A stretch of DNA of 58,033 nucleotides from Pseudoflavonifractor intestinihominis (GTDB taxonomy: Bacteria > Bacillota > Clostridia > Oscillospirales > Oscillospiraceae), in the NCBI RefSeq assembly GCF_040096055.1, contig NZ_JBBMFK010000024.1:1-58033 (forward strand), read 5' to 3'. Below the pieces are notes generated by a model. It was not told where the DNA came from, did no database searches, and worked only from the letters and a program-made list of their open reading frames with translations. Below are positions 31,611 to 40,664 of the stretch, piece by piece. Numbering within the stretch: position 1 is the stretch's first letter; the number at the start of each line of letters is the position of its first letter. A program made the translations under genes and the position numbers.

Positions 31611-33080
31611 TCAATCCCGCTGGCGACCGATCTCCTCCAGGGTACCGGCCAGCAGGGCGGCGTAGGCGGGCAGGGAGGCCAGGGGCGCCCGCTCGTCGGG
31701 GGAGTGGGCGTCCAGGATGTCCGGACCGGACACCGCCATTACCAGTTCAGGGGCCTTCACGTGGAACAGAGAGGGCTCCAGCCCCACGTGGACGGCGGAG
31801 ATGGTCATGCTCCGCCCCGTCTCGCGGCGGAACACCCGGTCCAGCAGCAGAGCCAGCGGGTTGTCCGGAGTGCCCTGCCAGGCGGGATAGCCGGTGGCGG
31901 CCACGGCAAAGCCGTTGTCCTCCGCCAGACGGCGGTGAGCGCCGGCCATGTCCGCCTCGTCCGCCGGGTCGGCGCAGCGGAGGAACTCCGCCACCTTGAC
32001 CGCGCCGTTCTCCGTCCACACCCGGCCCAGGTTGGCCGACGCGGACACCACCCCGGGGAAGTCGGCGTGCCACCGCCTTACGCCGTAGGACAGACCCCCG
32101 GTCAGGGCCAGCAGGGCGGCCAGGCAGCCATCGTCCCACACCGTCTCCGGCGTCGGGACCTCCTTCAGCTCCGCCCGGAAGTCCGGGTCGCTGTCCCGGT
32201 GGGCCGTCTCCAGCTCTGCCGCCCAGCGGGCAAAGGCCGCCCGCAGGTCCAGGCAGCGGGCCCTGTCCGCCACCACCGTGGCCGATGCCCAGGTGGGAAT
32301 GGCGTTGTGGGCCTGTCCGCCGGAGAAATCCGCCAGCTGCCAGGGGAAGGGCAGGCCGGCCAGCAGGGTGGTCAGGGCCTTGACCGGGTTGCCCCGGCCC
32401 CGGTGGATGTCATCCCCCGAGTGGCCGCCGGAGAAGCCGGACAGGGAGACGGTGAAGGCCTGTCCCGCCGCCGGGCAGGTGGCCAGGGGGCGGGAGAAGG
32501 TCTCCCGCCGTCCGCCCGCCGAGCCCACCACAGCGGTGCCTAGGTGGAAGCCGTCGGTGTTGAGCAGGTATTTGGCCCCCGCCAGCCAGGCCGGGTCCAC
32601 CTCCCGTGCCCCCGCCAGGCCCACCTCCTCGGCCACCGTAAAGATGACCCGCACCGGCCCCCGGGACAGCTTCTGCCCCAGCAGCCAGAGGACGGCGGCG
32701 TTGCCCAGGCCGTTGTCCGCCCCCAGGGAAGACCGGCCGTCCGACCTCAAAAAGCCGTCCGCCGCCACCGGCCGGATGGGGTCCCGCTCGGGCACGTAGC
32801 CGCTGCCCGGCCGGACGGCACACACCATGTCCATGTGGCCCTGGAGGATGGTGAGGGGCGCGCCCTCACACCCCGGAGCCGCGGGCAGGTCGGCGGTCAG
32901 GTTGCCCGCGGCGTCCGCCGCCGGCGTCCCCCCCAGGGCCTCCAGCCGCCGGGAGAGCAGCTCCCGCTCCGCCTGCTCCCCGTGGGAGGGGTGGGGGACG
33001 GCGCACATCCCCCGGAACTCCTCCAAAATCCCCGCTGTGATGGCCTCCGGGCCACCCAGCCGCGCTGTCAGCTCTGTCAT
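31611..33080 (-). CDS. pepD: Aminoacyl-histidine dipeptidase (M20/PepD)
   Basis: A 489-aa cytoplasmic di-zinc peptidase that cleaves Xaa-His dipeptides and other short peptides. M20 features are ILQGHMDMV (metal His and Asp), SLGADNGLGNA (bridging Asp), FTVAEEVGLAGA (catalytic Glu pair), LNTDG, and the lid-domain GGHSGDDIHRGRGNP. GLEPSLFHVKAPELVMAVSGPDI near the C-terminus carries further conserved residues of the PepD branch. The length is normal. It lies 52 bases after the YtaF-like gene on the same strand. A VPHPSHGEQ segment at the N-terminus also matches the family. Confidence 0.93.
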   Translation of the reverse strand: MTELTARLGGPEAITAGILEEFRGMCAVPHPSHGEQAERELLSRRLEALGGTPAADAAGNLTADLPAAPGCEGAPLTILQGHMDMVCAVRPGSGYVPERDPIRPVAADGFLRSDGRSSLGADNGLGNAAVLWLLGQKLSRGPVRVIFTVAEEVGLAGAREVDPAWLAGAKYLLNTDGFHLGTAVVGSAGGRRETFSRPLATCPAAGQAFTVSLSGFSGGHSGDDIHRGRGNPVKALTTLLAGLPFPWQLADFSGGQAHNAIPTWASATVVADRARCLDLRAAFARWAAELETAHRDSDPDFRAELKEVPTPETVWDDGCLAALLALTGGLSYGVRRWHADFPGVVSASANLGRVWTENGAVKVAEFLRCADPADEADMAGAHRRLAEDNGFAVAATGYPAWQGTPDNPLALLLDRVFRRETGRSMTISAVHVGLEPSLFHVKAPELVMAVSGPDILDAHSPDERAPLASLPAYAALLAGTLEEIGRQRD

Positions 33081-33132
33081 AATGCAAGCCCCCTGTGCTA
33101 TGTATTATTTCTATTGTACCACACGGCGCCCC

Positions 33133-33684
33133 TCAGAGAAAGGCCTCCGCGCCCCCCAGCAGCACCAGCAGCACGCCGGACAGGGGCAGGGCGTATCTGC
33201 CCAGCAGGCGGCCCAGGGGGCCCGCGCCCAGCCAGCCCCCCAGAGGGATGAAGAGCAGCGTCACGCAGAAGTTGCACACCGCCGCCCCCAGGGGGGACAG
33301 CCCGCTGATACCCGCCGCCACCCCGGCCCCGGCGTTGTTCACCGCCAGCGCCGCCGCCAGAGGCACCCAGGCCCGCACACAGGGCAGGGGCTCCTCCGGC
33401 TCCACGGGGGAGCGGAGCCAGTCCAGCAGGAACCACAGCCCGATGCCCAGCAGCACCAGGCCGCCCAGCATATCCGCCAGCGCTCCGGGCAGAAACCGGC
33501 CTGCCGTGGCCCCCAGGGCCAGGGACAGCCAGGTCACCCCTGTGGTCACCCCCGCCAGGATCAGGCACCCCCTCAGAGACACCGCCAGCCCCCGGGCCGC
33601 GTACCCCATGGAGAGCAGGACCGTGTCCAGGTTGCAGGCCATGGTAAAGACCAGTATGGCCCCGATGGAAGCCAAAACGTCCAA
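33133..33684 (-). CDS. MntP/YtaF-like (DUF204) membrane protein
   Basis: A 183-aa protein with six predicted membrane helices arranged as two repeats of three. Each repeat carries an acidic or asparagine motif in its first helix: ACNLDTVLLSMGYAARG (residues about 16-32) and LAVNNAGAGVAAGISG (about 112-127). This is the MntP (Mn efflux) / YtaF (sporulation membrane protein) fold. The N-N pair and sequence favour YtaF. The gene is upstream of pepD, and no function link is obvious. Mn or other cation export is an inference from the family. Confidence 0.8.
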   Translation of the reverse strand: MDVLASIGAILVFTMACNLDTVLLSMGYAARGLAVSLRGCLILAGVTTGVTWLSLALGATAGRFLPGALADMLGGLVLLGIGLWFLLDWLRSPVEPEEPLPCVRAWVPLAAALAVNNAGAGVAAGISGLSPLGAAVCNFCVTLLFIPLGGWLGAGPLGRLLGRYALPLSGVLLVLLGGAEAFL

Positions 33685-33689
33685 TTTCC

Positions 33690-34534
33690 CATCTCCCTTC
33701 CGGCCATCCTATGCCGGGAGCGGGGGAGGGGTGCGGCGGCGGCGCAAGCTTCCTACCATGCGGGGCGTCTTTACAAGCTGGGCGCAGTCTGAGGGACTTT
33801 CCCCTCATCCGTCATTTGCTTCGCAAATGCCACCTTCCCCCCTCGTCCTCGCAAGCTTTGTATCCCTCGTCCCGCCGCAAGCGGCAGGCCTCGCTCACTC
33901 CGCTGCTCGTCCTCTCCCCACACGACCCGCTCCGCTGGGCTCGTGTGGGGCCCCCGAAAAGCAGCCACCTCACTTGCCTCGGGCAGAGATTGAAACACAA
34001 CGCAGAGACTGGGTGCGGCATTGAGAAAGGTCATTGAATTGCAGCGGCTCACAAGTCTGGGCGGGTAACTCTGCTCGGGCCATGCAGTAACGGCACGCGG
34101 GGCACCGAACCGGCATAGTAACTGCTCTCAAATATGGCGGCTTCTTGGACACCACCGCCGCCGAACGTACTCCGAAAGGGGGTACCAGGGGGAAACGGGC
34201 GCGTTTGGCCCTGAAAGGGCCCTTCCGCGCCTGTTGCCCCATGGCGAGCTTTGCCTACTTTCCCTCGCTGGAAAGCAGGCCGCCGGAGGCGCGTCCTCGC
34301 AAGCTGCGTATCGCTCGCCCCGGCATAAATACCAGGGCTCGTTCACTCCGCTGCTCGTCCTCCCCCCCACCGAACCCGCTCCGCTGTGCTTCGGCGGGGA
34401 CCCCGTTTGCTTTGCTTAGTCCAGCTGCTCCCCTCATCCGTCTGGCCTTCGGCCAGCCACCTTCCCCCCAGGGGGAAGGCTTTTATTTGCGCTTTTCCGG
34501 GCTCACGCGGGACCCCGGAAAAAGCAATGTAACA
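33690..34534 (+). repeat. Intergenic mosaic repeat, copy C (longest array)
   Basis: About 840 bases without a supported gene. In order: CCTCATCCGTCATTTG module (about 33803), GC-rich CTCGTCCTC module, the core (33975-34162), an extra module (34163-34295, with ACTCCGAAAGGGGGTACCAG and GGCGAGCTTTGCCTACTTTC) shared with copy D, a second GC-rich module (34290-34420) and a CTTCCCCCCAGGGGGAAG end. It shows the modules are shuffled between copies. Confidence 0.85.
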
Positions 34535-34574
34535 GAAAAACCGGAGGGCTGCCGCATCAGCGGCAGCCCTCCGG
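34535..34574 (-). terminator. Terminator of the HD-MATE transcript
   Basis: On the minus strand CCGGAGGGCTGCCGC and GCGGCAGCCCTCCGG pair perfectly over a four-base loop and are followed by TTTTT. It lies 26 bases after the MATE stop. Confidence 0.93.
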
Positions 34575-34600
34575 GCGTTTTCCTTAATAATCATATTGTA

Positions 34601-35980
34601 TCAGGCCTTGCCCAGCTCCATCTCCCGCCGGCGCAGGATCCGTGGGAACTTCCAGGCGAACATGAGGCCGGTCGTGGCGGCGGCCAGGAAGTCGGCCACC
34701 GGCTCGGCCAGATACACGGCAAAGACCTGGTCGCCGGTGATGATGTGGGGCAGGATATAGATGAGGGGAATGACCAGGATGATCTTCCGCAGCAGGGCCA
34801 GGAACAGGGACACCTTGGCCTGGCCAAGGGCCACAAAGGTCTGCTGGCAGGAGAACTGGACGCCCAGCATAAAGAAGCAGGCCAGGTAGATCCGCAGGGC
34901 CCACACGGCGGCCTCCACCAGCTCGGGCTTGTCGTTGAACATGGCCACAAAGGCGTGGGGGAAGAGCTCCACCAGCAGGCAGCCGGCGACGGAGTAGATG
35001 ATGCCCGCGGTAATGAGCAGGCGGAAGGTCTTGCGCACCCGGTCCAGCTGGCCGGAGCCGTAGTTATAGCCCACAATGGGCTGGGCCCCCTGGGCCAGGC
35101 CCTGGAAGATCATGGTCAGCACCTGCATGATGGAGGAGCAGATGGTCATGGCCCCCACGAACTTATTGCCGCCGTATTTCAGCAGGGAGGAGTTGAAGGC
35201 GATGTTCACCAGGCTCTCGGTGGACTGCATGATGAAGGGGGCCACGCCGATGGCCACCACAGGCAGCAGGATTTTGGGCTTGAGGCGCAGGTATTTGAGC
35301 CGGATCTTCAGTCTGGTACGCTTCCCGGTGAGGAAGGCCAGCACCCACACCGCCGAAACCGCCTGGGCGATGATGGTGGCCAGGGCCGCGCCCCTGACGC
35401 CCATGTCGAAACCGAAGATGAAGATGGGGTCCAGCACGATGTTGATCACCGCGCCGATGACCACCGTGAGCATGGAGGTGGTGGAGAAGCCCTGGGTGGT
35501 GATGAAGTTGTTCAGGGCCAGGGCGATCTGGACGAACACGGTGCCCCACAGGTAGATGGTCAGGTAGTCCACGGCATAGCCGATGGTCTCCTCACTGGCC
35601 CCCATGAGCAGCAGCATGGGCCGCTGGAGGGGGAGAAACACCGCCATGACCACCACGGAGATGATCAGGATCAGCAGGGTACAGTTGCCCAGGATCTCCT
35701 CGGCCAGGTCGGTGCGGCCCTCGCCGGTGCGGATGGCCGCCCGGGAGCCGCCGCCCATGCCCACCAGGGCGGACAGGGCGGAGATGAACATGATGACGGC
35801 AAAGGTCACGCCCACGCCGGTGATGGCCATGTCCCCATCCGGCTTCATGTGGCCCAGGTACATCCGGTCCACAATGTTGTACAGGGCGTTGACCACCTGG
35901 GCGGTGACGGCGGGCAGCGCCAGCCGGCGGAGCAGCTGGGGGACCGGGTCTTTGCCCAGGTCATTGGTGCGCTTTGCCAC
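34601..35980 (-). CDS. MATE family efflux transporter
   Basis: A 459-aa membrane protein with about 12 hydrophobic segments in two similar halves. LALPAVTAQVVNALYNIVDR with MYLGHM (residues about 17-42) and the second-half equivalent QVLTMIFQGLAQGAQPIVGYNYG mark the MATE fold, which exports drugs or metabolites in exchange for Na or H. The start is GTG 35980, with GAGGAGG made by the end of the HD-domain gene, so the two are coupled. Substrate unknown. It is a different member from the MATE gene at 38281-39612. Confidence 0.93.
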   Translation of the reverse strand: MAKRTNDLGKDPVPQLLRRLALPAVTAQVVNALYNIVDRMYLGHMKPDGDMAITGVGVTFAVIMFISALSALVGMGGGSRAAIRTGEGRTDLAEEILGNCTLLILIISVVVMAVFLPLQRPMLLLMGASEETIGYAVDYLTIYLWGTVFVQIALALNNFITTQGFSTTSMLTVVIGAVINIVLDPIFIFGFDMGVRGAALATIIAQAVSAVWVLAFLTGKRTRLKIRLKYLRLKPKILLPVVAIGVAPFIMQSTESLVNIAFNSSLLKYGGNKFVGAMTICSSIMQVLTMIFQGLAQGAQPIVGYNYGSGQLDRVRKTFRLLITAGIIYSVAGCLLVELFPHAFVAMFNDKPELVEAAVWALRIYLACFFMLGVQFSCQQTFVALGQAKVSLFLALLRKIILVIPLIYILPHIITGDQVFAVYLAEPVADFLAAATTGLMFAWKFPRILRRREMELGKA

Positions 35981-35985
35981 GGTGA

Positions 35986-36570
35986 TTACGCCTCCTCATT
36001 TTCCAGGAAATAAGTTGCCTCCATGTCGGCGGTGGCCAGGGCGAAGGCCAGGGGGAACTTCTGGAAGGCCTGGCCCACGGTGCGGGCGTCCTCGGTGCCC
36101 GAGAAGCCCATGTGCCACCGGATGGCCATGGCCTCCTCCCTGGTCAGGCGGAGGTAGCCGTTGACGATATACACGCTCTTCTCCCCGTGGCCGTAGGGCA
36201 GGGGGTCCTCAAAGGAGTAGGTGGGCACGGACTGCCACTTGCCGTCCGGCCCCTTCACGTTGCGGGTGCCCGGCTTGTAGCACCCGATCTTGCACACATC
36301 GTGGAGCAGGGCCACCAGGGCCACCGTCTCCTCGCTGTACTCCAGGCCGTAGAGCTCCTGGACCCGGGGCCGGGACAGATAGTCCACCAGACAGTGGTAC
36401 ACGTTCAGGCTGTGCTCACACAGGCCGCCGGCGTAGGCGCCGTGGAACCGGGCGGAGGCGGGAGCGGTGAAAAAATCGCTCTTGTTCTCCAGATAGTCCA
36501 GCAGGGCGGAGGCCCCGTTCCGGTGGATTTTCCCGGTAAAAATTTCAATAAATTCCTCTCGGGCGCTCAT
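35986..36570 (-). CDS. HD-domain phosphohydrolase
   Basis: A 194-aa HD-superfamily protein. GGLCEHSLNVYHCL (first His53) and VALVALLHDVCKIG (His90-Asp91) form the metal site, and a further His lies in IRWHMGF (about residue 155). This resembles small clostridial HD hydrolases annotated as related to the 3'-5' exoribonuclease YhaM domain or nucleotide phosphohydrolases. GAGGAGT precedes ATG 36570. Long open sequence upstream in the same frame is an antisense artefact of the radical SAM gene. It is coupled to the MATE gene downstream. Substrate unknown. Confidence 0.85.
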   Translation of the reverse strand: MSAREEFIEIFTGKIHRNGASALLDYLENKSDFFTAPASARFHGAYAGGLCEHSLNVYHCLVDYLSRPRVQELYGLEYSEETVALVALLHDVCKIGCYKPGTRNVKGPDGKWQSVPTYSFEDPLPYGHGEKSVYIVNGYLRLTREEAMAIRWHMGFSGTEDARTVGQAFQKFPLAFALATADMEATYFLENEEA

Positions 36571-36739
36571 AACACTCCTCTTTTCCTGTTCATATTCTCC
36601 CATACGGTAAAATATAATTTTAGCATATGCGCCACGAAAAATCCAGCCGCTTTCCCCGCCGCGTCTCCCTGCCGCCCCCATATCTTTGGACAGTTTCGCG
36701 GTTTTGTCCCCAAATTTGACACTTTCCCCACTCTGTCCG

Positions 36740-36768
36740 TTGAGAATCGGCAGGGCCCGGAATAATTT
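36740..36768 (+). promoter_or_regulatory. Promoter of the radical SAM gene
   Basis: TTGAGA (36740-36745), 17 bases, TAATTT (36763-36768), 42 bases before the start codon. Confidence 0.55.
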
Positions 36769-36810
36769 AGTATCAAAGATTGTTCTACTGACGGACAAGG
36801 AGTGATTTTT

Positions 36811-38232
36811 ATGCATATCCCCAACAGTTTGAAGCAATTCGGCATTGAACAGGCCGTGGACTACATCACCAAGGACCCGGAGAAGAATCTGCCTACTCTG
36901 ATGAGCTGGGTGGACAAGTTCTCCCGTGGCAGCTTCCCCGCCCAGCGGGAGGCCATCCGGAACGCCATCGCCGACCCCAACCACCCCTACCACAGCCTGA
37001 TCCTCCACATCGTGAAGGACATCGACCCCGAGGTGCTCAAGACCACCTTCGTCAACTTCTTCCTCAACGCCAACCTGATCGGCTGGGACAAGCAGGAGGC
37101 CGCCCGGGCCAAGTACCACTGCAACATCCCCTGGGCCATCCTGCTGGACCCCACCAGCGCCTGCAACCTGCACTGCACCGGCTGCTGGGCCGCCGAGTAC
37201 GGCAACAAGCTCAACCTGTCCTTTGACGAGATCGACGACATCATCCGCCAGGGCAAGGAGCTGGGCGTGTACATGTACATCTACACCGGCGGCGAGCCTC
37301 TGGTCCGCAAGGCCGACATCATCCGCCTGTGCGAGAAGCACAGCGACTGCCAGTTCCTCTGCTTCACCAACGCCACCCTCATCGACGAGGCCTTTGCCGA
37401 CGAGATGCTGCGGGTGAAGAACTTCATCCCCGCCATCAGCCTGGAGGGCTTCGAGGAGGCCACCGACGGCCGCCGCGGCAACGGCGTGTACCAGAAGGTC
37501 ATCGCCGCCATGGAGCTGCTCAAGCGCAAGCGCCTGCCCTACGGCATCTCCTGCTGCTACACCAGCGCCAACTTCGAGTCCATCACCAGCGAGGCCTACT
37601 ACGACAAGATGATCGAGCTGGGTGCCCTGTTCGTCTGGTACTTCCACTACATGCCCGTGGGCAACGACGCCGTGCCCGAGCTGCTGCCCACCCCCGAGCA
37701 GCGCACCGAGATGTACCGCCGTGTCCGTGACTACCGCAGCCGCAAGCCCCTGTTCGCCATGGACTTCCAGAACGACGCCGAGTTCGTGGGCGGCTGCATC
37801 GCCGGCGGCCGCCGCTACCTCCACATCAACGCCAACGGCGATGTGGACCCCTGCGTGTTCATCCACTACTCCGACACCAACATCCGGGAGAAGTCCCTGC
37901 TGGACGCCCTCCGCGGGCCCCTGTTCATGGCCTATCACGACGGCCAGCCCTTCAACGAGAACATGCTCCAGCCCTGCCCCATGCTGGAGAACCCCAACAA
38001 GCTGCGCGACATGGTGGCCCGGACCGGCGCCCACTCCACCGACCCCCAGTCCCCCGAGTCCGCCGAGCACCTGTGCGCCAAGTGCGACAGCTACGCCGCC
38101 TGCTGGGCCCCTGCCGCCAAGAAGATCTGGGACGACAGCCAGGCCAGCAAGCACCCGGACCGCTACGTCTCCGAGGAGGAGCGGGTGTCCCGCGAGAATC
38201 TCCGGGATCCCAGAGAGACCATCGGCCAGTAA
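36811..38232 (+). CDS. Radical SAM protein with SPASM-like C-terminus
   Basis: A 473-aa enzyme. After a 105-residue helical N-terminus, SACNLHCTGCWAAEYG (Cys118, 122, 125) binds the SAM 4Fe-4S cluster. YIYTGGEPLV is the GGEP motif, and FLCFTNATLIDEAF and AISLEGFEEATDGRRG are further barrel strands. The C-terminal cysteines (GGCIAGGRRYLHINANGDVDPCVF, then AKCDSYAACWAP) form a SPASM-like auxiliary-cluster region. This matches a widely distributed clostridial radical SAM family of unknown substrate. GTG 36802 overlaps the AAGGAG site, so ATG 36811 is the start. It stands alone with its own promoter and terminator, and no precursor peptide was seen nearby. Confidence 0.93.
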   Translation: MHIPNSLKQFGIEQAVDYITKDPEKNLPTLMSWVDKFSRGSFPAQREAIRNAIADPNHPYHSLILHIVKDIDPEVLKTTFVNFFLNANLIGWDKQEAARAKYHCNIPWAILLDPTSACNLHCTGCWAAEYGNKLNLSFDEIDDIIRQGKELGVYMYIYTGGEPLVRKADIIRLCEKHSDCQFLCFTNATLIDEAFADEMLRVKNFIPAISLEGFEEATDGRRGNGVYQKVIAAMELLKRKRLPYGISCCYTSANFESITSEAYYDKMIELGALFVWYFHYMPVGNDAVPELLPTPEQRTEMYRRVRDYRSRKPLFAMDFQNDAEFVGGCIAGGRRYLHINANGDVDPCVFIHYSDTNIREKSLLDALRGPLFMAYHDGQPFNENMLQPCPMLENPNKLRDMVARTGAHSTDPQSPESAEHLCAKCDSYAACWAPAAKKIWDDSQASKHPDRYVSEEERVSRENLRDPRETIGQ

Positions 38233-38242
38233 CCTACATACC

Positions 38243-38277
38243 AAAATCCCCGCCGCGTACCGCGGCGGGGATTTTTT
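38243..38277 (+). terminator. Terminator between the radical SAM and MATE genes
   Basis: AATCCCCGCCGCG and CGCGGCGGGGATT pair over TAC with T/A runs on both sides, so it can serve both convergent genes. Confidence 0.93.
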
Positions 38278-38280
38278 CGT

Positions 38281-39612
38281 CTATCCGGCGTAGCCGTACC
38301 GCTTTCCGCCCCAGCGGAAGCACCACAGGCTCACCCCAAAGGACAGCAGCTCGGCCGCCGGCACGGCCAGCCACACGCCGTCCACCTCCAGCAGACGGGG
38401 GAGCAGCAGCAGCCCCGCCGTCAGGAAGCCGAAGGTCCGCAGAAAGGACAGCAGGGCGGACACCGGGCCGTTGGAGAGAGCGGTGAACAGGGCGGAGGCG
38501 AAGATATTCACCCCGGCGAAGAGGATCATGGGGGCAAAGAGCCGGAAGCCGTGGACCGCCAGGCCGTACACCTCCGAGCCCCTGGTGGAGAAGACGGCCA
38601 CCACGCCGTCGGCCATGAACAGGGAGGCAAAGAACAGCGCCGCCGACGTCACTCCCACAAAGACCAGGCAGGAACGGAACAGGGCCCGGAGCCGGGGGCG
38701 GTTGTCGGCGCCGTAGTTGAAGCTGAACACCGGCGCCACGCCGATGGAGAAGCCGATGTACAGGGCGGTGAGGAGGAACTGGGCGTAGAGCACGATGGTG
38801 ATGGCGGACACGCCGGGGGGGCCCAGCAGCTCCAGCATGGTCAGGTTGAACAGCAGGGTGACCACCGCGCTGGACAGGTTGGACACCATCTCGGAGGAGC
38901 CGTTGAAGCAGGCATTGGCCAGCATGCGGCCGTCCCACCGGGGCCGGGCGAAGCGGAGCCCCTGCCGCTGCCGGGCAAAAAACACCAGCCCCGCCACCGC
39001 CGGGATACAGTAGCCGGTGACCGTGGCCAGGGCGGCCCCCGCCACCCCCATGCCCCCCGGCACGATGAACGCATAGTCCAGCACCATGTTGGCCACGCCG
39101 GCGGCCACCGTCAGGCCCAGACCCAGCCCGGGCCGTCCGGCGGTGACGAAAAAGCTCTGGAACATGAGCTGGAGCATGCTCATGGGCCCGAAGAGCATGA
39201 TGATCCGCAGGTAGGGCACGCAGTGGACCATCAGGTCCCCCTCGCCCCCCAGCAGGCGGCAGATGGGCTCCGCCGCCGCCAGGCCCAGCACCGAAAACGC
39301 CCCGCCCGCCGCCGCGCTCACCAGGATGAGCAGGGAAAAGCCCTCCAGGGCGGACTGCTCCTCCCCGGAGCCCATCCGACGGGCCACAATGGCGCTGCCC
39401 CCGGTGGCCAGCATGATCCCCGCCGCCATGATCAGGCACATGACGGGAAAGACGATGTTCAGAGCCGCCAGGGCGTCCTCCCCCACAAAGCGGGAGACAA
39501 ACATGCCGTCCACAATGGTGTAGAGGGAGGTGAAGATCATCATCACCACGCTGGGCAGCGAGAAGCGGAGCAGGGAGAGAAAATCATAGTCCCTGTCCAG
39601 ACGGTTTTCCAT
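38281..39612 (-). CDS. MATE family efflux transporter (MerR-regulated)
   Basis: A 443-aa multidrug-and-toxin-extrusion transporter with about 12 hydrophobic segments. LRFSLPSVVMMIFTSLYTIVDG (residues about 15-36) and the second-half FNGSSEMVSNLSSAVVTLLF mark the family. ATG 39612 is preferred because the frame above it runs into the MerR operator. It is transcribed divergently from a MerR/GyrI-type regulator, and its promoter has the 19-bp spacer with a central dyad diagnostic of MerR activation. It is therefore probably induced by a drug-like ligand. Confidence 0.92.
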   Translation of the reverse strand: MENRLDRDYDFLSLLRFSLPSVVMMIFTSLYTIVDGMFVSRFVGEDALAALNIVFPVMCLIMAAGIMLATGGSAIVARRMGSGEEQSALEGFSLLILVSAAAGGAFSVLGLAAAEPICRLLGGEGDLMVHCVPYLRIIMLFGPMSMLQLMFQSFFVTAGRPGLGLGLTVAAGVANMVLDYAFIVPGGMGVAGAALATVTGYCIPAVAGLVFFARQRQGLRFARPRWDGRMLANACFNGSSEMVSNLSSAVVTLLFNLTMLELLGPPGVSAITIVLYAQFLLTALYIGFSIGVAPVFSFNYGADNRPRLRALFRSCLVFVGVTSAALFFASLFMADGVVAVFSTRGSEVYGLAVHGFRLFAPMILFAGVNIFASALFTALSNGPVSALLSFLRTFGFLTAGLLLLPRLLEVDGVWLAVPAAELLSFGVSLWCFRWGGKRYGYAG

Positions 39613-39655
39613 GGGAGGCACCGGCCTTTCTTGACAGAATCTTGATGCGTCAGAT

Positions 39656-39686
39656 ATTATAGGGTATCGGGTAACCCGATAGTCAA
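39656..39686 (-). promoter_or_regulatory. MerR-type promoter/operator of the MATE gene
   Basis: On the minus strand TTGACT (39681-39686) and TATAAT (39656-39661) are separated by 19 bases. The spacer holds the dyad TATCGGGT-N-ACCCGATA (39665-39681 on the plus strand). The over-long spacer is what MerR-family activators correct by twisting DNA. Confidence 0.9.
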
Positions 39687-39744
39687 GAGCCAAATTCCCG
39701 CCCGCTCCGGGCGGCTGTTTCTGTCAGAGAGGAGGCGGCGGGAC

Positions 39745-40575
39745 ATGTGCGCAGTCCCCCAGGGCTATCTCACCACCGGCGACTTTGCCCGCCTGTGCGG
39801 CACCACCAAGCACACCCTGTTCCACTACGACCAGCTGGGCATCTTTTCCCCGGCGGTCAAGGGGGAGAACGGCTACCGGTACTACACCTTTCCCCAGATG
39901 GATGTGTTCTACGTCATCTCCACCCTCAAGGAGCTGGACATGCCCCTGTCCCAGATCAAGGCCTACCTGGACCGGCGCAGCCCGGAGGAACTGGTGGCCC
40001 TGCTGGAGGGGGAGGCGGGGGAGCTGGAGGACAAGATCCGCCGGCTCCGGCAGATGCGGGACCTGATCCGCCGGAAGGCGGCCCTGACCCGGGCGGCCAT
40101 GGCGGCGGACCGGGAGGGGGTGCGGGTGGAGGAGCGGCCCCAGGCCCTGCTCATCACCACCCCCCGCAGGCCGGGGGAGAGCGTCAGCCTGGCCTTTGTG
40201 GCCCACATGCAGTTCCGGGAGGCCAGACACATCGTCAGCCCCTACCCGGTGGGGGCCATCATGGACCCGGAGAAGGCGGTGCAGCCCAGCCCCGACGGGT
40301 ACTGCGCCTTTTACACCCAGATGGACCGCCGCCCCGGCGGGGTGCCCGTCACCGTGCGGCCCGCCGGGCAGTACCTGGTGGCCTGCCACACCGGCGGGTA
40401 CGACACCGCCTGGCGCACCTACCGCCGTATGCTCTCCTGGGCACAAGACCAGGGCCTGCCCCTCACCGGCCCCTTCTACGAGGACGCCCTGCTGGACGAG
40501 CTGTCCGTGGACGGGTACGACAACTACGTGCTCCAGATGTCCATCCTCACCGCCCCGCCGGAGCATGGTCTGTAG
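39745..40575 (+). CDS. MerR-family regulator with GyrI-like ligand domain
   Basis: A 276-aa BmrR-type regulator. Residues about 7-75 are the MerR winged helix (YLTTGDFARLCGTTKHTLFH, then GYRYYTFPQMDVFYVI). Residues about 80-125 form the dimerising coiled coil (LEGEAGELEDKIRRLRQM). Residues about 130-270 form a GyrI-like effector-binding domain (YCAFYTQMDRRPGGVPV, AGQYLVACHTGGYDTAWRTY). GAGAGGAGG precedes the ATG. It is divergent from the MATE exporter and should activate it when a hydrophobic or cationic ligand binds. Confidence 0.93.
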   Translation: MCAVPQGYLTTGDFARLCGTTKHTLFHYDQLGIFSPAVKGENGYRYYTFPQMDVFYVISTLKELDMPLSQIKAYLDRRSPEELVALLEGEAGELEDKIRRLRQMRDLIRRKAALTRAAMAADREGVRVEERPQALLITTPRRPGESVSLAFVAHMQFREARHIVSPYPVGAIMDPEKAVQPSPDGYCAFYTQMDRRPGGVPVTVRPAGQYLVACHTGGYDTAWRTYRRMLSWAQDQGLPLTGPFYEDALLDELSVDGYDNYVLQMSILTAPPEHGL

Positions 40576-40580
40576 AACAA

Positions 40581-40616
40581 AGGAGCCCCGCCTCTGAAAT
40601 CAGGGGCGGGGCTCCA
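40581..40616 (+). terminator. Terminator between MerR and surface-protein genes
   Basis: GGAGCCCCGCC and GGCGGGGCTCC pair, with a CTCTGAAATCAG inner region. It can act on both convergent transcripts. Only a short T run follows. Confidence 0.75.
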
Positions 40617-40664
40617 TTATGCTCTGGTGCTGGAATTTCCTCTCGCGGGGTTCAGGCCGAAGGC

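Noticed and set aside
36571..38244. N-terminal extension of the HD-domain gene to 38244
   Set aside because: The extra sequence is antisense to the radical SAM gene; GAGGAGT before ATG 36570 marks the real start.
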